DNA of 64,000 bases from Paractinoplanes ovalisporus (GCF_016834655.1 NZ_JAENHP010000013.1:1-64000); one strand, 5' to 3'; counted from the first letter of the stretch, positions 23,972-32,714 are shown. A program made the numbers and translations. Notes: generated by a model not told the origin, from the sequence alone.

Positions 23972-24970
23972 TCAGGGGACGAGGATTCCGCGGCCCTGCA
24001 GCCGTCCGGCCTCGAGGTCGTCCATCGCCTCGTTGACCGCCGTGAGCGGGTACTGCCGGGTGTGCAGCGTGACCTTGCCCCGGGCGGCCAGCGTCATGAG
24101 CTCGTCGAGGTCGTTGTAGGAGCCGACCAGGTTGCCGATGATGTTGCGTTCGGTGGAGATCAGGTCGATGGTCGGGATGTTCACGGCGCCGCCGTAGCCG
24201 ATCACGTAGTAGCTGCCGGCCCGCCTGGTCATGGCCAGGCCGAGCGATTCGGCGCCCTGCTCACCGACGAAGTCGAGCACCACGTTCGCGCTGTCGGTCA
24301 GGTCGTCGCCGTTGGCCACGACCTCGTGCGCGCCCAGTTCGCGGGCCAGCTCGCGGGCCTTCTCGTTGGGATCGATGACGACGACCCGGGCCGCGGTCAT
24401 GGCGACCAGGCACTGGATGCCGATGTGGCCGAGCCCGCCGGCGCCGATCACCACACAGGTCTGGCCGGGATAGAGCAGAGGCACAGCTTTCCGTACGGCG
24501 TGATAGGCGGTCAGCCCCGCGTCGGCGAGCGCGGCCACGGCCGCCGGTTCGAGGCCGTCGGCGAGTCTGACCACCGATCGGGCGCTGGTCAGCAGGTATT
24601 CGGCCATCCCGCCGTCGGTGTCGATCCCGGGGAACTTGTTGTTCGCGCAGTGCACGTCGTCGCCGGCCCGGCAGGCCCGGCACAGGCCGCAGGTCACGAG
24701 CGGGTGCAGGATGACGGCGTCGCCGGGGGCCACGTTGGTGACCGCGCTGCCGACCTCCTGCACCCAACCGGCGTTCTCGTGGCCGATCACGTACGGGAGC
24801 TGGACGCCGGACTTGTCGGCCCACTGGCCCTCGATGATGTGCAGGTCGGTGCGGCACAGCCCGGCCGCACCGACCTTGACGATGACGTCGAGCGGGCCCG
24901 TGATCTTCGGTTCGGGCACGTCGTCGATCGACGGTCGTTTGCCGTAGGAATGAACTCGGACAGCCTTCAT
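23972..24970 (-). CDS. Zinc-dependent NAD(P) alcohol dehydrogenase
   Basis: A 332-residue medium-chain dehydrogenase. Catalytic zinc ligands are in LCRTDLHIIEG (Cys) and VIGHENAGW (His-Glu); structural zinc Cys cluster CGLCRACRAGDDVHC. Rossmann motif CVVIGAGGLGHIGIQCL, with an acidic residue in VVVIDPNEKA favouring NAD. It is similar to the secondary-alcohol ADH of propane/butane-oxidation loci. Encoded 37 bases upstream of the amidohydrolase on the same strand, forming a two-gene operon. Confidence 0.93.
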   Translation of the reverse strand: MKAVRVHSYGKRPSIDDVPEPKITGPLDVIVKVGAAGLCRTDLHIIEGQWADKSGVQLPYVIGHENAGWVQEVGSAVTNVAPGDAVILHPLVTCGLCRACRAGDDVHCANNKFPGIDTDGGMAEYLLTSARSVVRLADGLEPAAVAALADAGLTAYHAVRKAVPLLYPGQTCVVIGAGGLGHIGIQCLVAMTAARVVVIDPNEKARELARELGAHEVVANGDDLTDSANVVLDFVGEQGAESLGLAMTRRAGSYYVIGYGGAVNIPTIDLISTERNIIGNLVGSYNDLDELMTLAARGKVTLHTRQYPLTAVNEAMDDLEAGRLQGRGILVP

Positions 24971-25019
24971 CGGCTACGCCTCCTCATCTCTCGCGGTACG
25001 AGGGTGCGTAGCCGACGGC

Positions 25020-27146
25020 TCAGTGCGTAAGTTCGGGTTCAGATGATGACAACGGTGTTTCGGGTTTGTCACCGGGCTCGGCGTCACGCTTGTGCATGAG
25101 CTTGCCCGGCCACCACATCCAGCGGCCGACGTCGAGGTTGAGCGCGGTCACCAGCACCGACCGCACGATCAGCGTGTCGAGCAGCACGCCGAAGGCGACC
25201 GCGAACCCGATCTCGACGAACGCGACCAGGGGCAGGCTGGCCAGCGCGGCGAACGTGCCCGCGAGCACGATGCCGGCCGAGGTGATCACGCCGCCGGTCG
25301 CGCCGAGGCCGATCAGGGCCCCGCGCCGGGTGCCGTGCTGCTGGGCCTCCTCGCGGACCCGGGTCATCAGGAAGATGTTGTAGTCGATGCCCAGGGCGAC
25401 CAGGAACACGAAGACGAACAGCGGGAACGACGTGTCTTCGGCCGGGAAGTCGAAGATGTAGCGGAACGCCAGGATGCTCACGCCGAGCGCGGCCGCGAAC
25501 GAGAGCACCACGGTCGCGATGAGGATCAGCGGCGCCACGATCGCCCGCAGCAGCAGGCCCAGGATGATCAGGACGACCAGCAGCACCAACGGGATGATCA
25601 GCCGGTTGTCGTGCCGGTTGGCGTCGTTGATGTCGACCACCACCGCGGTGTAGCCGCCGACCTTGGCGTCAGCGCCCGGTATGGCGTGCACCGCGGCCCG
25701 TGCGACCTCCACCGTCTGCTGCGCCGCGGCGCTGTCGGGCGGGCTGGCCAGGGTGCCGTCGATCATGACGAGATCGCCCTTGACCACGGGCTCGGCGACC
25801 TCGCTGATGCCGAAGACCTGGCCCAGGGCCTGGCTCACCGGGCCGGCGCTGGACGCGTTGGCGATCACCGTGACCGGCTGACCGCCCCCGGCCGGGAAGT
25901 GCCGGGCCAGCGCCTCTTCGGCGACCGTGGACGGCTGCTCGGTGGTGAACTGCTCGGCCGAGGTCAGCCCGACGGCGTTGGACTGCAGCAGGCCGAGCGC
26001 CATCGCACCGAGCACCACGGCCGTGCCGATCCAGGTCCGGCGCGGATGGCGCGCGATGCGGCCGCCGAGCCGGGCCCAGAAGCCGGTCGCGGTCGGCTCG
26101 GGAGTGCCGAAGCGGGGGCGGACCGGCCAGAAGAGCCAGCGGCCGCAGATCACGAGCAGCGCCGGGAGCAGCGAGATCATCGCGGCCAGACCGATGGCGA
26201 TGCCGATCGCGGCCACCGGGCCCAGGCCGGCGGTCGAGTTCAGCTCGGCCAGCGACAGGCAGAGCATGCCGACGACCACGGTGGCAGCGCTGGCGATGAT
26301 CGCCGGGCCGGCCCGGTGCAGGGCGAACTGCATCGCCTCGTGCCGGTCCTCGTGGCGGCGCAGCTCCTCGCGGTAACGGGCCACCAGCAGCAGTGCGTAG
26401 TCGGTGCCGGCGCCGAAGACCAGCACGGTCAGGATGCCCGCGCTCTGCGCGTTCACGGCCAGGTCGGCGTATTTGGCCAGCAGATAGATGACCGCCTGGG
26501 AACTGGTCAAGGCCACGCCCGCGGTGATGATCGGCAGCAGCCAGAGGACCGGGCTGCGATAGGTGACGAGCAGGATGATCGCGACGACGGCGAGGGTCGT
26601 GTAGAGCAGGGTGCCGTCGATGCCCGCGAACGCACCGGCCGAGTCGGCGGCGGCCGCGACCGGGCCGGCCAGATAGACGTCGAGGCCCGGTGGCGCGCCG
26701 GTCTCGGCGGTGGCCTTGAGCGAGTCGGCGATGTCGGGCAGGGCGTCCCAGCCGTCGTCGTCGATGCGCACCGGGACGATGACCTCGATGGCCGCCTTGT
26801 CCGGGCTCTCGATCGGGCCCACGAGGTCGCCGGTGACGCCGTCGACGGTCTTGTAGCGGCCGAGGTCGGCGGCCGCCTTGGCCCGGTCGGCGGCGGTGAG
26901 GCCGCCCGCGCGCTCATAGACGAGGATCGCCGGGGCGATGTCGTCGGGCTGGAACTGCCTCTGCAGGTCGGCCACCTGGGTGGCCTCGGCCCCGCCGGGC
27001 AGCCATGCGGAATTGTCGTTTTTCTCGACGCTGGTCAACTTGCCGGCCAGCGGGCCCGCCAGGGCCAGAACGCCGATCCAGAAGGCGAGCACGATCCACT
27101 TCGACCAACGGCCGCAGACCAGCCTCGCCACCCCACCCGTAGCCAT
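25020..27146 (-). CDS. MMPL-family membrane transporter
   Basis: A 708-residue RND-type exporter with two homologous halves. Each has one TM segment, a large extracellular loop (SVEKNDNSAWLPGGAEATQVADLQRQF near the start), and a bundle of five or six TM segments. The conserved intramembrane motif VLVFGAGTDYALLLVARYREEL and its second-half equivalent VFLVALGIDYNIFLMTRVREEA carry the proton-relay Asp-Tyr pairs. Family members export lipids or drugs. CTCAGGG repeats about 75-100 bp upstream suggest response-regulator control. Confidence 0.93.
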   Translation of the reverse strand: MATGGVARLVCGRWSKWIVLAFWIGVLALAGPLAGKLTSVEKNDNSAWLPGGAEATQVADLQRQFQPDDIAPAILVYERAGGLTAADRAKAAADLGRYKTVDGVTGDLVGPIESPDKAAIEVIVPVRIDDDGWDALPDIADSLKATAETGAPPGLDVYLAGPVAAAADSAGAFAGIDGTLLYTTLAVVAIILLVTYRSPVLWLLPIITAGVALTSSQAVIYLLAKYADLAVNAQSAGILTVLVFGAGTDYALLLVARYREELRRHEDRHEAMQFALHRAGPAIIASAATVVVGMLCLSLAELNSTAGLGPVAAIGIAIGLAAMISLLPALLVICGRWLFWPVRPRFGTPEPTATGFWARLGGRIARHPRRTWIGTAVVLGAMALGLLQSNAVGLTSAEQFTTEQPSTVAEEALARHFPAGGGQPVTVIANASSAGPVSQALGQVFGISEVAEPVVKGDLVMIDGTLASPPDSAAAQQTVEVARAAVHAIPGADAKVGGYTAVVVDINDANRHDNRLIIPLVLLVVLIILGLLLRAIVAPLILIATVVLSFAAALGVSILAFRYIFDFPAEDTSFPLFVFVFLVALGIDYNIFLMTRVREEAQQHGTRRGALIGLGATGGVITSAGIVLAGTFAALASLPLVAFVEIGFAVAFGVLLDTLIVRSVLVTALNLDVGRWMWWPGKLMHKRDAEPGDKPETPLSSSEPELTH

Positions 27147-27218
27147 CTCGTATCCCCCCGAGACTCCGGTGCTTGACGGGCGGAGCCTAGCCCCGTACGC
27201 GCGGACACCCCAACAACT

Positions 27219-27245
27219 CTCAGGGTTAACTCAGGGGGATCTCAG
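27219..27245. promoter_or_regulatory. Three CTCAG(GG) direct repeats in 11-bp phase
   Basis: CTCAGGG at 27219-27225 and 27230-27236 and CTCAG at 27241-27245 repeat exactly every 11 bp, the phasing of OmpR/PhoB-family response-regulator sites. They lie between the MMPL gene (minus) and the DUF4177-like gene (plus). Confidence 0.5.
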
Positions 27246-27338
27246 CAGCTCAAGGTATGTATTTGTCTACTGTGCCCGGTCGTACGGCAAATGCCCCTGG
27301 GTCGCGACCTCCAAGGTCATTTCGGCATAATCGGACGG

Positions 27339-27602
27339 GTGACCAATTGGGAATTCGCGCGGCTCGAGTACCGCGCCGCCGGCACGCTCGGCTCCGACCG
27401 GTTCATGGACTGGACCGCGACCTTCCACCACCCCGGCGGCGTGCTGCGCTGGGGCACCGACGAGCGCTTCGACGATCTGCGTCATCTGAACCGGGCGGGT
27501 GCGGCCGGCTGGCAGGCCTATGATCGCGCCGCCATGCATGTGCACAACGAACCCCACCGGCTGAGCAGCGTCACTTATTCCATGCGGCGACCGGTGCCCT
27601 AA
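27339..27602 (+). CDS. Small conserved hypothetical protein (DUF4177-like)
   Basis: An 87-residue protein. The start NWEFARLEYRAAG and the motif HLNRAGAAGWQAYD...LSSVTYSMRRPVP fit the small DUF4177-like fold (beta-strand, helix with LNxxGxxGWE, beta-strand). Function unknown. GTG 27339 is chosen. It lies 16 bases upstream of smpB and may be cotranscribed. Confidence 0.65.
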   Translation: MTNWEFARLEYRAAGTLGSDRFMDWTATFHHPGGVLRWGTDERFDDLRHLNRAGAAGWQAYDRAAMHVHNEPHRLSSVTYSMRRPVP

Positions 27603-27618
27603 AGCTAGATTCTCCCGT

Positions 27619-28101
27619 GTGAGCAGGGAGACCGGGCAGAAGATGATCGCCTCGAACAAGAAGGCACGGCACGACTACGCCATTCTCAAGACGTACGAGG
27701 CGGGTCTTGTGCTGGCCGGCACCGAGGTGAAATCGCTGCGGGAGGGCCGGGCCTCGCTGGTCGACGCGTTCGCCCAGGAACACGAGGGCGAGATCATGCT
27801 CTACGGGTTGCACATCGCCGAATACGGCTACGGCAGCTGGACCAACCACGCGCCGCGCCGCACCCGCAAGCTGCTGCTGCACAAGGCCGAGATCGTGAAG
27901 ATCCTGAGCCAGCTGCGCGACGGCAACGGGCTCACCCTGGTTCCGCTCTCGCTGTATTTCAACGAGGGGTGGGCCAAGGTCGAGCTCGGGCTGGCGCGCG
28001 GCCTCAAGTCGTACGACAAGCGGCAGGTCATGGCCGAGCGGGACGCCAAGAAGGAGATCGCGCGCGAGATGGGCCGCCGCCTGAAGGGCCGCACGAGATA
28101 A
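27619..28101 (+). CDS. smpB: SsrA-binding protein SmpB
   Basis: A 160-residue RNA-binding protein that brings tmRNA to stalled ribosomes for trans-translation. Family signatures: IASNKKARHDYAILKTYEAGLVLAGTEVKSLREGRASL, HPHRKRKLLLH-type segment (here APRRTRKLLLHKAEI), LTLVPLSLYFNEGWAKVELGLARGLKSYDKR and the basic tail EMGRRLKGRTR. GTG 27619 is used; an ATG at 27643 is possible. No ssrA gene is visible in the window. Confidence 0.97.
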   Translation: MSRETGQKMIASNKKARHDYAILKTYEAGLVLAGTEVKSLREGRASLVDAFAQEHEGEIMLYGLHIAEYGYGSWTNHAPRRTRKLLLHKAEIVKILSQLRDGNGLTLVPLSLYFNEGWAKVELGLARGLKSYDKRQVMAERDAKKEIAREMGRRLKGRTR

Positions 28102-28117
28102 CACCTAGAGTGATCAA

Positions 28118-29143
28118 GTGGAATTCGGACTCGATACTTTCGGCGACGTCACGGTCGACGAACACGGCCAGAAGCTTCCGTACGCGCAGGTGATCCGCAA
28201 CGTCGTCGAGCAGGCCGTGCTCGCCGACCGGCTGGGGATCGACGGCTTCGGTCTCGGCGAGCACCACCGTGACGACTTCGCGGTCTCCTCCCCCGAGATC
28301 GTGCTCGCCGCCATCGCCTCGCGGACCGAGCGCATCAAGCTGGGCACCGCGGTCACCGTGCTCAGCTCGGACGACCCCGTCCGCGTCTTCGAGCGCTTCG
28401 CCACCCTCGACGCGGTCTCGAACGGGCGCGCCGAGATCATCCTGGGCCGCGGCTCGTTCACCGAGTCGTTCCCGCTGTTCGGCTACGACCTGACCGACTA
28501 CGAGCGGCTGTTCGAGGAGAAGGCCGACCTGATGGTCAAGCTGCTCGGCGAGGGCCCGGTCACGTGGTCCGGCTCGGTCCGGCCGCCGCTGACCGACCAG
28601 CAGGTCTACCCCAAGACGGAGTCGGGTCACATCCGTACGTGGATCGGGGTCGGCGGCAGCCCGGAGTCGGTGGTGCGGGCCGCGCAGCACGGCCTGCCCC
28701 TGGTCCTGGCGATCATCGGTGGCGAGCCGGTGCGGTTCGCGCCCTACGTCGAGCTCTACCAGCGCGCGCTCAAGGAGTTCGAGCAGCCCGAGCAGCCGGT
28801 CGCGGTGCACTGCCCCGGTTTTGTGGCCGACACCGACGAGGAGGCGGTCGAGATCCTCTGGCCGCACGCGCGCAACATGCTCAACCGGATCGGCCGGGAA
28901 CGGGGCTGGCCGCCGCTGAGCCGCGACCGCTTCGAGATCGACATCCGCGACGGCGCCTGGCACGTCGGCTCCCCCGAGACCGTCGCCCAGAAGGTCGCGC
29001 ACACCATCCGCCACCTCGGCATCCAGCGCTTCGACCTGAAGTACTCGGCCGGCACCCTGCCCCACGATCACATGATGAAGGCGATTTCCCTGTACGGCGA
29101 GAAGGTCGTCCCGCGGGTGAAGGAGCTCCTGGAGCAGGCCTGA
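28118..29143 (+). CDS. LLM-class flavin-dependent oxidoreductase
   Basis: A 341-residue luciferase-like monooxygenase-fold enzyme: MEFGLDTFGDV, GIDGFGLGEHHRDDFAVSSPEIVLAAIASRTERIKLGTAVTVLSSDDPVRVFERFATLDAVSNGRAEIILGRGS region, and later IGVGGSPESVVRAA. It may use FMN or F420; the sequence does not decide. It starts 17 bases after smpB on the same strand, and a strong hairpin follows at 29159. Confidence 0.92.
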   Translation: MEFGLDTFGDVTVDEHGQKLPYAQVIRNVVEQAVLADRLGIDGFGLGEHHRDDFAVSSPEIVLAAIASRTERIKLGTAVTVLSSDDPVRVFERFATLDAVSNGRAEIILGRGSFTESFPLFGYDLTDYERLFEEKADLMVKLLGEGPVTWSGSVRPPLTDQQVYPKTESGHIRTWIGVGGSPESVVRAAQHGLPLVLAIIGGEPVRFAPYVELYQRALKEFEQPEQPVAVHCPGFVADTDEEAVEILWPHARNMLNRIGRERGWPPLSRDRFEIDIRDGAWHVGSPETVAQKVAHTIRHLGIQRFDLKYSAGTLPHDHMMKAISLYGEKVVPRVKELLEQA

Positions 29144-29158
29144 CGGTCGCGGGTCAGA

Positions 29159-29204
29159 ACAAGGGCCAGGCCGGACCGTTCGTACGGATCCGCCTGGCCC
29201 TTGT
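29159..29204 (+). terminator. Hairpin terminator after the LLM gene
   Basis: A 13-bp perfect stem ACAAGGGCCAGGC/GCCTGGCCCTTGT (29159-29171 with 29192-29204), 16 bases after the stop codon, followed by CTTGTTCT. Confidence 0.8.
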
Positions 29205-29207
29205 CTT

Positions 29208-29360
29208 GTTCTCGTTGCCGCTCGCCTTCTCGTCCTCGTTGCGGCTCGCCTTCTGGCCGGAGAGGACTAGTTCTCGTTGCCGCTCGCCTTCTCGTCCTCG
29301 TTGCGGCTCGCTTTCTGGCCGGAGAGGACTAGTTCTCGTCGTCGCTCGCCTTCTCGTCGG
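29208..29360. repeat. 62-bp tandem duplication of the SBP gene 3' end
   Basis: Two near-identical 62-bp copies (29208-29269 and 29270-29331; one base differs) follow the gene on its coding strand. A third, partial and diverged copy (29332 to about 29360) is the actual C-terminal coding end of the sugar-binding protein. Each copy encodes a KASGNEN-stop-like tail, so the gene's last codons and stop have been copied downstream twice. The unit is not a multiple of three. Confidence 0.85.
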
Positions 29361-30489
29361 CGAACGAGCCGACTTCGTGCTGGCGGCAGAGGGCGAGGTA
29401 GGCGCCCTTGCAGAGGGCGTCCTCGGCGATGTAGGGGTCGGTCACGACAACGTCGTTGATGTTCTTCAGCGTGATCGCCTTCGGCGTGAGGCTGATGAAC
29501 GGGACGTAGGCGCCCGACTCCGGGTCCTTCAGGGAGTTGGGGACCGTCGGCTTCTCGTTCTTGTAGAGCTTGATGGCGAGGTTGGCCGCGTTGAGGGCCT
29601 CGTCCTTCACCGCCTTGTAGACCGTCATGCACTGGTCGCCGGTCAGGATGTTCTGGATGCCCTCGAGGGTCGCGTCCTGGCCGGTGACCGGGACGGTGCC
29701 GTTGAGCTTCTTCTGCTTCAGCACCTTGATGACGGCGTTGCCGATGCCGTCGTTGGCGGCGAGGACACCACGGATCGCCGGAGTGCCGTCCAGCATCTGC
29801 GCGAAGATCTTGCCGGCCTCCTCGTTGTCCCAGTCCGGCACCCACTGGTCGGGGCCCTTGGTGTACTGCGCCGAGTCGTACATCTCGGTCAGCGGGCCCT
29901 CGTAGCCCTCCTTGAAGAGGAACGCGTTGTTGTCCGAGGGCGAGCCGTTGAGCTGGGCCACCACCGGGTTCTTGGCGCCCCGGCTGCGCAGGCAGTTGAT
30001 CAGACCGTACGCCTGGAGCTGGCCGACCTTCACGTTGTCGAAGCTGACGTAGTAGTCGGCGCCGCCGTTGAGGGTCAGGCGGTCGTAGTCGATCGTCGGG
30101 ATCTTCTTCTCGCGCGCCTTGGCCAGCACGGCCCGGCCGCTGGCGGAGTCGAGGTTCGCGATGATCAGCACCTTGACGCCGCTGTTGATCATCTGGTCGC
30201 CGATCTGCTGGAACCGGGCCCGGTCGCCCTCGGCGTTCTGGATCTCGACCGGGACCTTCTGCGCGTCGAAGGCCGCCTTCAGGTATTTCGGGTCCTCGTC
30301 GCGCCAGCGGTTGGAGCTCTCGGTGTCGGGCAGGATCACGCCGACCCGGGCGCCGCTGCCTCCACCGCTGATCTTGCTCGTGCTGCCGCCACTACTCGCC
30401 TCGCCGGAATCACCGGAGTCATCACACGCAGTCATGGTGGCCGTCGCCATCAGGCCGACGGCGGCGAGAGCCAGCAGTTTCTTGCGCAT
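29329..30489 (-). CDS. Orphan sugar ABC transporter substrate-binding lipoprotein
   Basis: A 386-residue type-1 periplasmic-binding-fold lipoprotein: signal MRKKLLALAAVGLMATATMTACDD (lipobox MTAC), a Ser/Gly linker, then GVILPDTESSNRWRDEDPKYL, VLIIANLDSASGRAVLAKAREKKIPTIDYDRLT and VPVTGQDATLEGIQNILTGDQCMTVYKAVK. This is the XylF/ChvE branch (xylose or related sugars). The C-terminus is polar (EKASDDEN). No ATPase or permease gene of this system is adjacent; the neighbouring ABC genes are of the export (ABC-2) type. AGAGGA lies before ATG 30489. Confidence 0.9.
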   Translation of the reverse strand: MRKKLLALAAVGLMATATMTACDDSGDSGEASSGGSTSKISGGGSGARVGVILPDTESSNRWRDEDPKYLKAAFDAQKVPVEIQNAEGDRARFQQIGDQMINSGVKVLIIANLDSASGRAVLAKAREKKIPTIDYDRLTLNGGADYYVSFDNVKVGQLQAYGLINCLRSRGAKNPVVAQLNGSPSDNNAFLFKEGYEGPLTEMYDSAQYTKGPDQWVPDWDNEEAGKIFAQMLDGTPAIRGVLAANDGIGNAVIKVLKQKKLNGTVPVTGQDATLEGIQNILTGDQCMTVYKAVKDEALNAANLAIKLYKNEKPTVPNSLKDPESGAYVPFISLTPKAITLKNINDVVVTDPYIAEDALCKGAYLALCRQHEVGSFADEKASDDEN

Positions 30490-30831
30490 CTGGGGAAGCG
30501 TCCTCTCCGGTGAAACTTCGACCTGTGTGAGCCCCCGCGCGGTCGACCAAGTATCAGTCAGTCCGGGCGTGCTCAACAGGGGGTACGGCACCGCAGAGAA
30601 AAATAGTTCATTTCCCGTCCGTAAGCACCCTCGCGTTACCGACCGTATCGACAATTGTGATCTTTGCCAGGTCAGCGCCACGACCGCCCGGAAAAATAGT
30701 CCGACAGGAGGTCCGGGGTCACCTGGAAGATGATCAGAGGGGGCCATTCGGCCTGCTGACCGGCCGGAAAGAGCGGGAACCCTTTCCAGCCGGGAACAGA
30801 TTACCCAGAGCGCTTTTGAAATCACGCAGAG
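30490..30831. promoter_or_regulatory. 342-bp intergenic region: terminator and duplicated AT-rich motif
   Basis: No gene is supported here. A 10-bp stem with one G-T wobble (30762-30771 with 30782-30791) lies 40 bases past the stop of the ABC-2 permease and is its likely terminator. GAAAAATAGTYC occurs twice (30598-30609 and 30691-30702), 93 bp apart, upstream of the sugar-binding gene, and stands out in this GC-rich DNA as a possible regulator site or promoter element. Confidence 0.5.
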
Positions 30832-31839
30832 CTAGATCAGACGGCGGCGGACCCACCAGGTGCAGAATGCGGAAAGTAGCCCGGCCACTACCAGCAGCAA
30901 TCCGAATTCACGCCACTGCAGGGTCCAGAATGCCGAGGACGACACGTACTCCGTCTTCTGACTCAGGTTCTGCGCCTTGAGCCACGCGTTGCACTTGTCG
31001 GGGCTGCCCTGGCGGCCGCACTTGTCCTCGGGCGCCGGGCCGGTGAATGTCTTGCCGTCGGGACCGACCGTCTCGTTCGACAGCACCCACGAGCCCCGTT
31101 CCAGCGGTTCCATCTTGATGGTGACGTTGCGCCCCTGGTCGATCCACAACGATTCGGCGCGCTCCTCGCTGAACGTGCCGGTGCCGGTGGCCGGGGTGAC
31201 CAGGTGCGATCGGTAACCGAACGGCGCGGCCAGCTGCACGAGAGCGACAAGAACGAGGGTGACGGCCATCGAGACGACCACCCGCCGGGAGATCATGCCC
31301 ACGGCGACGCCGAGCACGAAGGCGACGGCCGCGTAACCCAGCGGAACCACGCCCCGCGACGAGAAGAGCAGCGGCGTGATCCGGCCGAAGTCGCCGGCCC
31401 GGTCGAACGGCCCGGATGTCCAGGTGACCAGCAGGCTGAGCAGCCCGGCGGCCAGCACGGCGACCAGACCGATCCCCGCCAGCTTGACGGCCAGCCAGCG
31501 GCCGCGGGAGATGGTCTGGGTCCAGATCAGCCGGTGGGTGCCGGTCTCCAGTTCCCGGGAGACGAGCGGCGCGCCCCAGAAGACCCCGATGAGCGGGGGC
31601 GCCAGCAGCAGAGCGGCCGATCCGAGCACGTACGCCGCCGAGGCCGCCGAGGTGGAGGCCTGAAGCCGGAACGCGTCGGCGAGGTCGTCGCAGCCGCCGG
31701 TGCACTCGGACAGGCCGGTGCTGCGGTAGAGGTCGAAGACGCGGGGCGCGGTGATCGCCAGGACGATCCCCACCACGGCCAGCAGCGCGACGGCGACCCA
31801 GGCCTGAAGCCGGAACTGCCGCCAGGTCAGCCAGATCAT
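30832..31839 (-). CDS. ABC-2 type transporter permease
   Basis: A 335-residue membrane protein: MIWLTWRQFRLQAWVAVALLAVVGIVLAI as first TM, then four or five further TM segments (LLLAPPLIGVFWGAPLVSRELETGTHRLIWTQ is the conserved ABC-2 loop) and a final TM LLLVVAGLLSAFCTWWV. A roughly 90-residue polar loop lies between the fifth and last TM. It overlaps the ATPase gene by four bases (ATGA) and is the last gene of a gntR-ATPase-permease operon. Confidence 0.9.
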   Translation of the reverse strand: MIWLTWRQFRLQAWVAVALLAVVGIVLAITAPRVFDLYRSTGLSECTGGCDDLADAFRLQASTSAASAAYVLGSAALLLAPPLIGVFWGAPLVSRELETGTHRLIWTQTISRGRWLAVKLAGIGLVAVLAAGLLSLLVTWTSGPFDRAGDFGRITPLLFSSRGVVPLGYAAVAFVLGVAVGMISRRVVVSMAVTLVLVALVQLAAPFGYRSHLVTPATGTGTFSEERAESLWIDQGRNVTIKMEPLERGSWVLSNETVGPDGKTFTGPAPEDKCGRQGSPDKCNAWLKAQNLSQKTEYVSSSAFWTLQWREFGLLLVVAGLLSAFCTWWVRRRLI

Positions 31840-32714
31840 CGCTTCTCCAGAACACGGTCACGGCCGTTCGCGCCGGCCTCGGACATGTACGCGAGCACGA
31901 GGTCTTCCAGGTCGATGCCGTCGACCGACCAGCTCGGGTCGTCGATCGGCGCGGTGCTGCGGACGACCATCGTGGACTGGACGTCGGTGTGGCTCGCCGC
32001 GACCACGTGGCGGCCCGGGCCGAGCGTGGCCGGGTCGCGGCGGGCGCCGCTGAGCCGGTGGTGGGTGCCCAGCAGCTCGTCGACCTCACCGGCGATCCGG
32101 ACCCGCGAGCCGACCAGCACGATCAGGTAGTCGCAGACGCGCTCCAGATCGGCGACCAGGTGCGAGGACATGACCACGCTGGTGCCGTTCTCGGCCGCGT
32201 ACGCCATCAGCCCCTGCAGGAACTCGCGGCGGGCGAGCGGGTCGAGGGCGGCCACCGGCTCGTCGAGCAGCAACAGCTCGGGCCGTTTGGCGATGGCGAG
32301 GGTCAGGGCGAGCTGGGCCCGCTGGCCGCCGGAGAGCTTGCCGGCGCGCTGGACCGGGTCGAGGCCCAGCTCGGCGATGCGGCCCTCGGCGATCGACGCG
32401 TCCCACCCCGGGTTGAGGTGGGCGCCCAGGCGCAGGTGCTCGCCGACCGTCAGGCCGGAGTAGACCGGGGTGTCCTGCGCGACGAACCCGACGCGCGCCG
32501 AGCCGCTGGCCGGCACCCGGCCCAGCACCTCGATGGCGCCCGCGGTGGGCGCGAGCAGGCCGCAGGCGAGCTGCAGCAGCGTCGACTTGCCGGCGCCGTT
32601 GGGCCCGACCAGCCCGACGACGTGACCGGCCGGGATGCCGATCGTGCAGTCGGTCAGCGCGGTGCGCCGGCCGTACTTCTTGGTGAGGCCGGTGGTGGTG
32701 ACGACGTCAGTCAT
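31836..32714 (-). CDS. ABC transporter ATP-binding protein
   Basis: A 292-residue ATPase: Walker A GLVGPNGAGKSTLL, signature LSGGQRAQLALTLAIAKRPELLLLDEPVAALDPLARREF with Walker B LLLLDEP, and H-loop SSHLV. The C-terminal about 70 residues are an extra domain (DDPSWSVDGIDLEDLVLAYM) of the type seen in BcrA-like exporters. ATG 32714 overlaps the stop of gntR; its end overlaps the permease start. A drug or peptide exporter is likely. Confidence 0.93.
   Translation of the reverse strand: MTDVVTTTGLTKKYGRRTALTDCTIGIPAGHVVGLVGPNGAGKSTLLQLACGLLAPTAGAIEVLGRVPASGSARVGFVAQDTPVYSGLTVGEHLRLGAHLNPGWDASIAEGRIAELGLDPVQRAGKLSGGQRAQLALTLAIAKRPELLLLDEPVAALDPLARREFLQGLMAYAAENGTSVVMSSHLVADLERVCDYLIVLVGSRVRIAGEVDELLGTHHRLSGARRDPATLGPGRHVVAASHTDVQSTMVVRSTAPIDDPSWSVDGIDLEDLVLAYMSEAGANGRDRVLEKR

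Noticed and set aside
25092..27176. 694-residue plus-strand frame opposite the MMPL gene
   Set aside because: Composition is Arg/Gln/Gly/His-rich with no domain, typical of a high-GC antisense frame; the MMPL frame has TM helices and motifs.
28102..28117. ssrA (tmRNA) next to smpB
   Set aside because: Only 16 bases separate smpB from the next gene, and no tmRNA-like ends are visible nearby.
29208..29360. 62-bp tandem repeats considered as CRISPR
   Set aside because: Units abut without spacers and derive from the gene's own 3' end.
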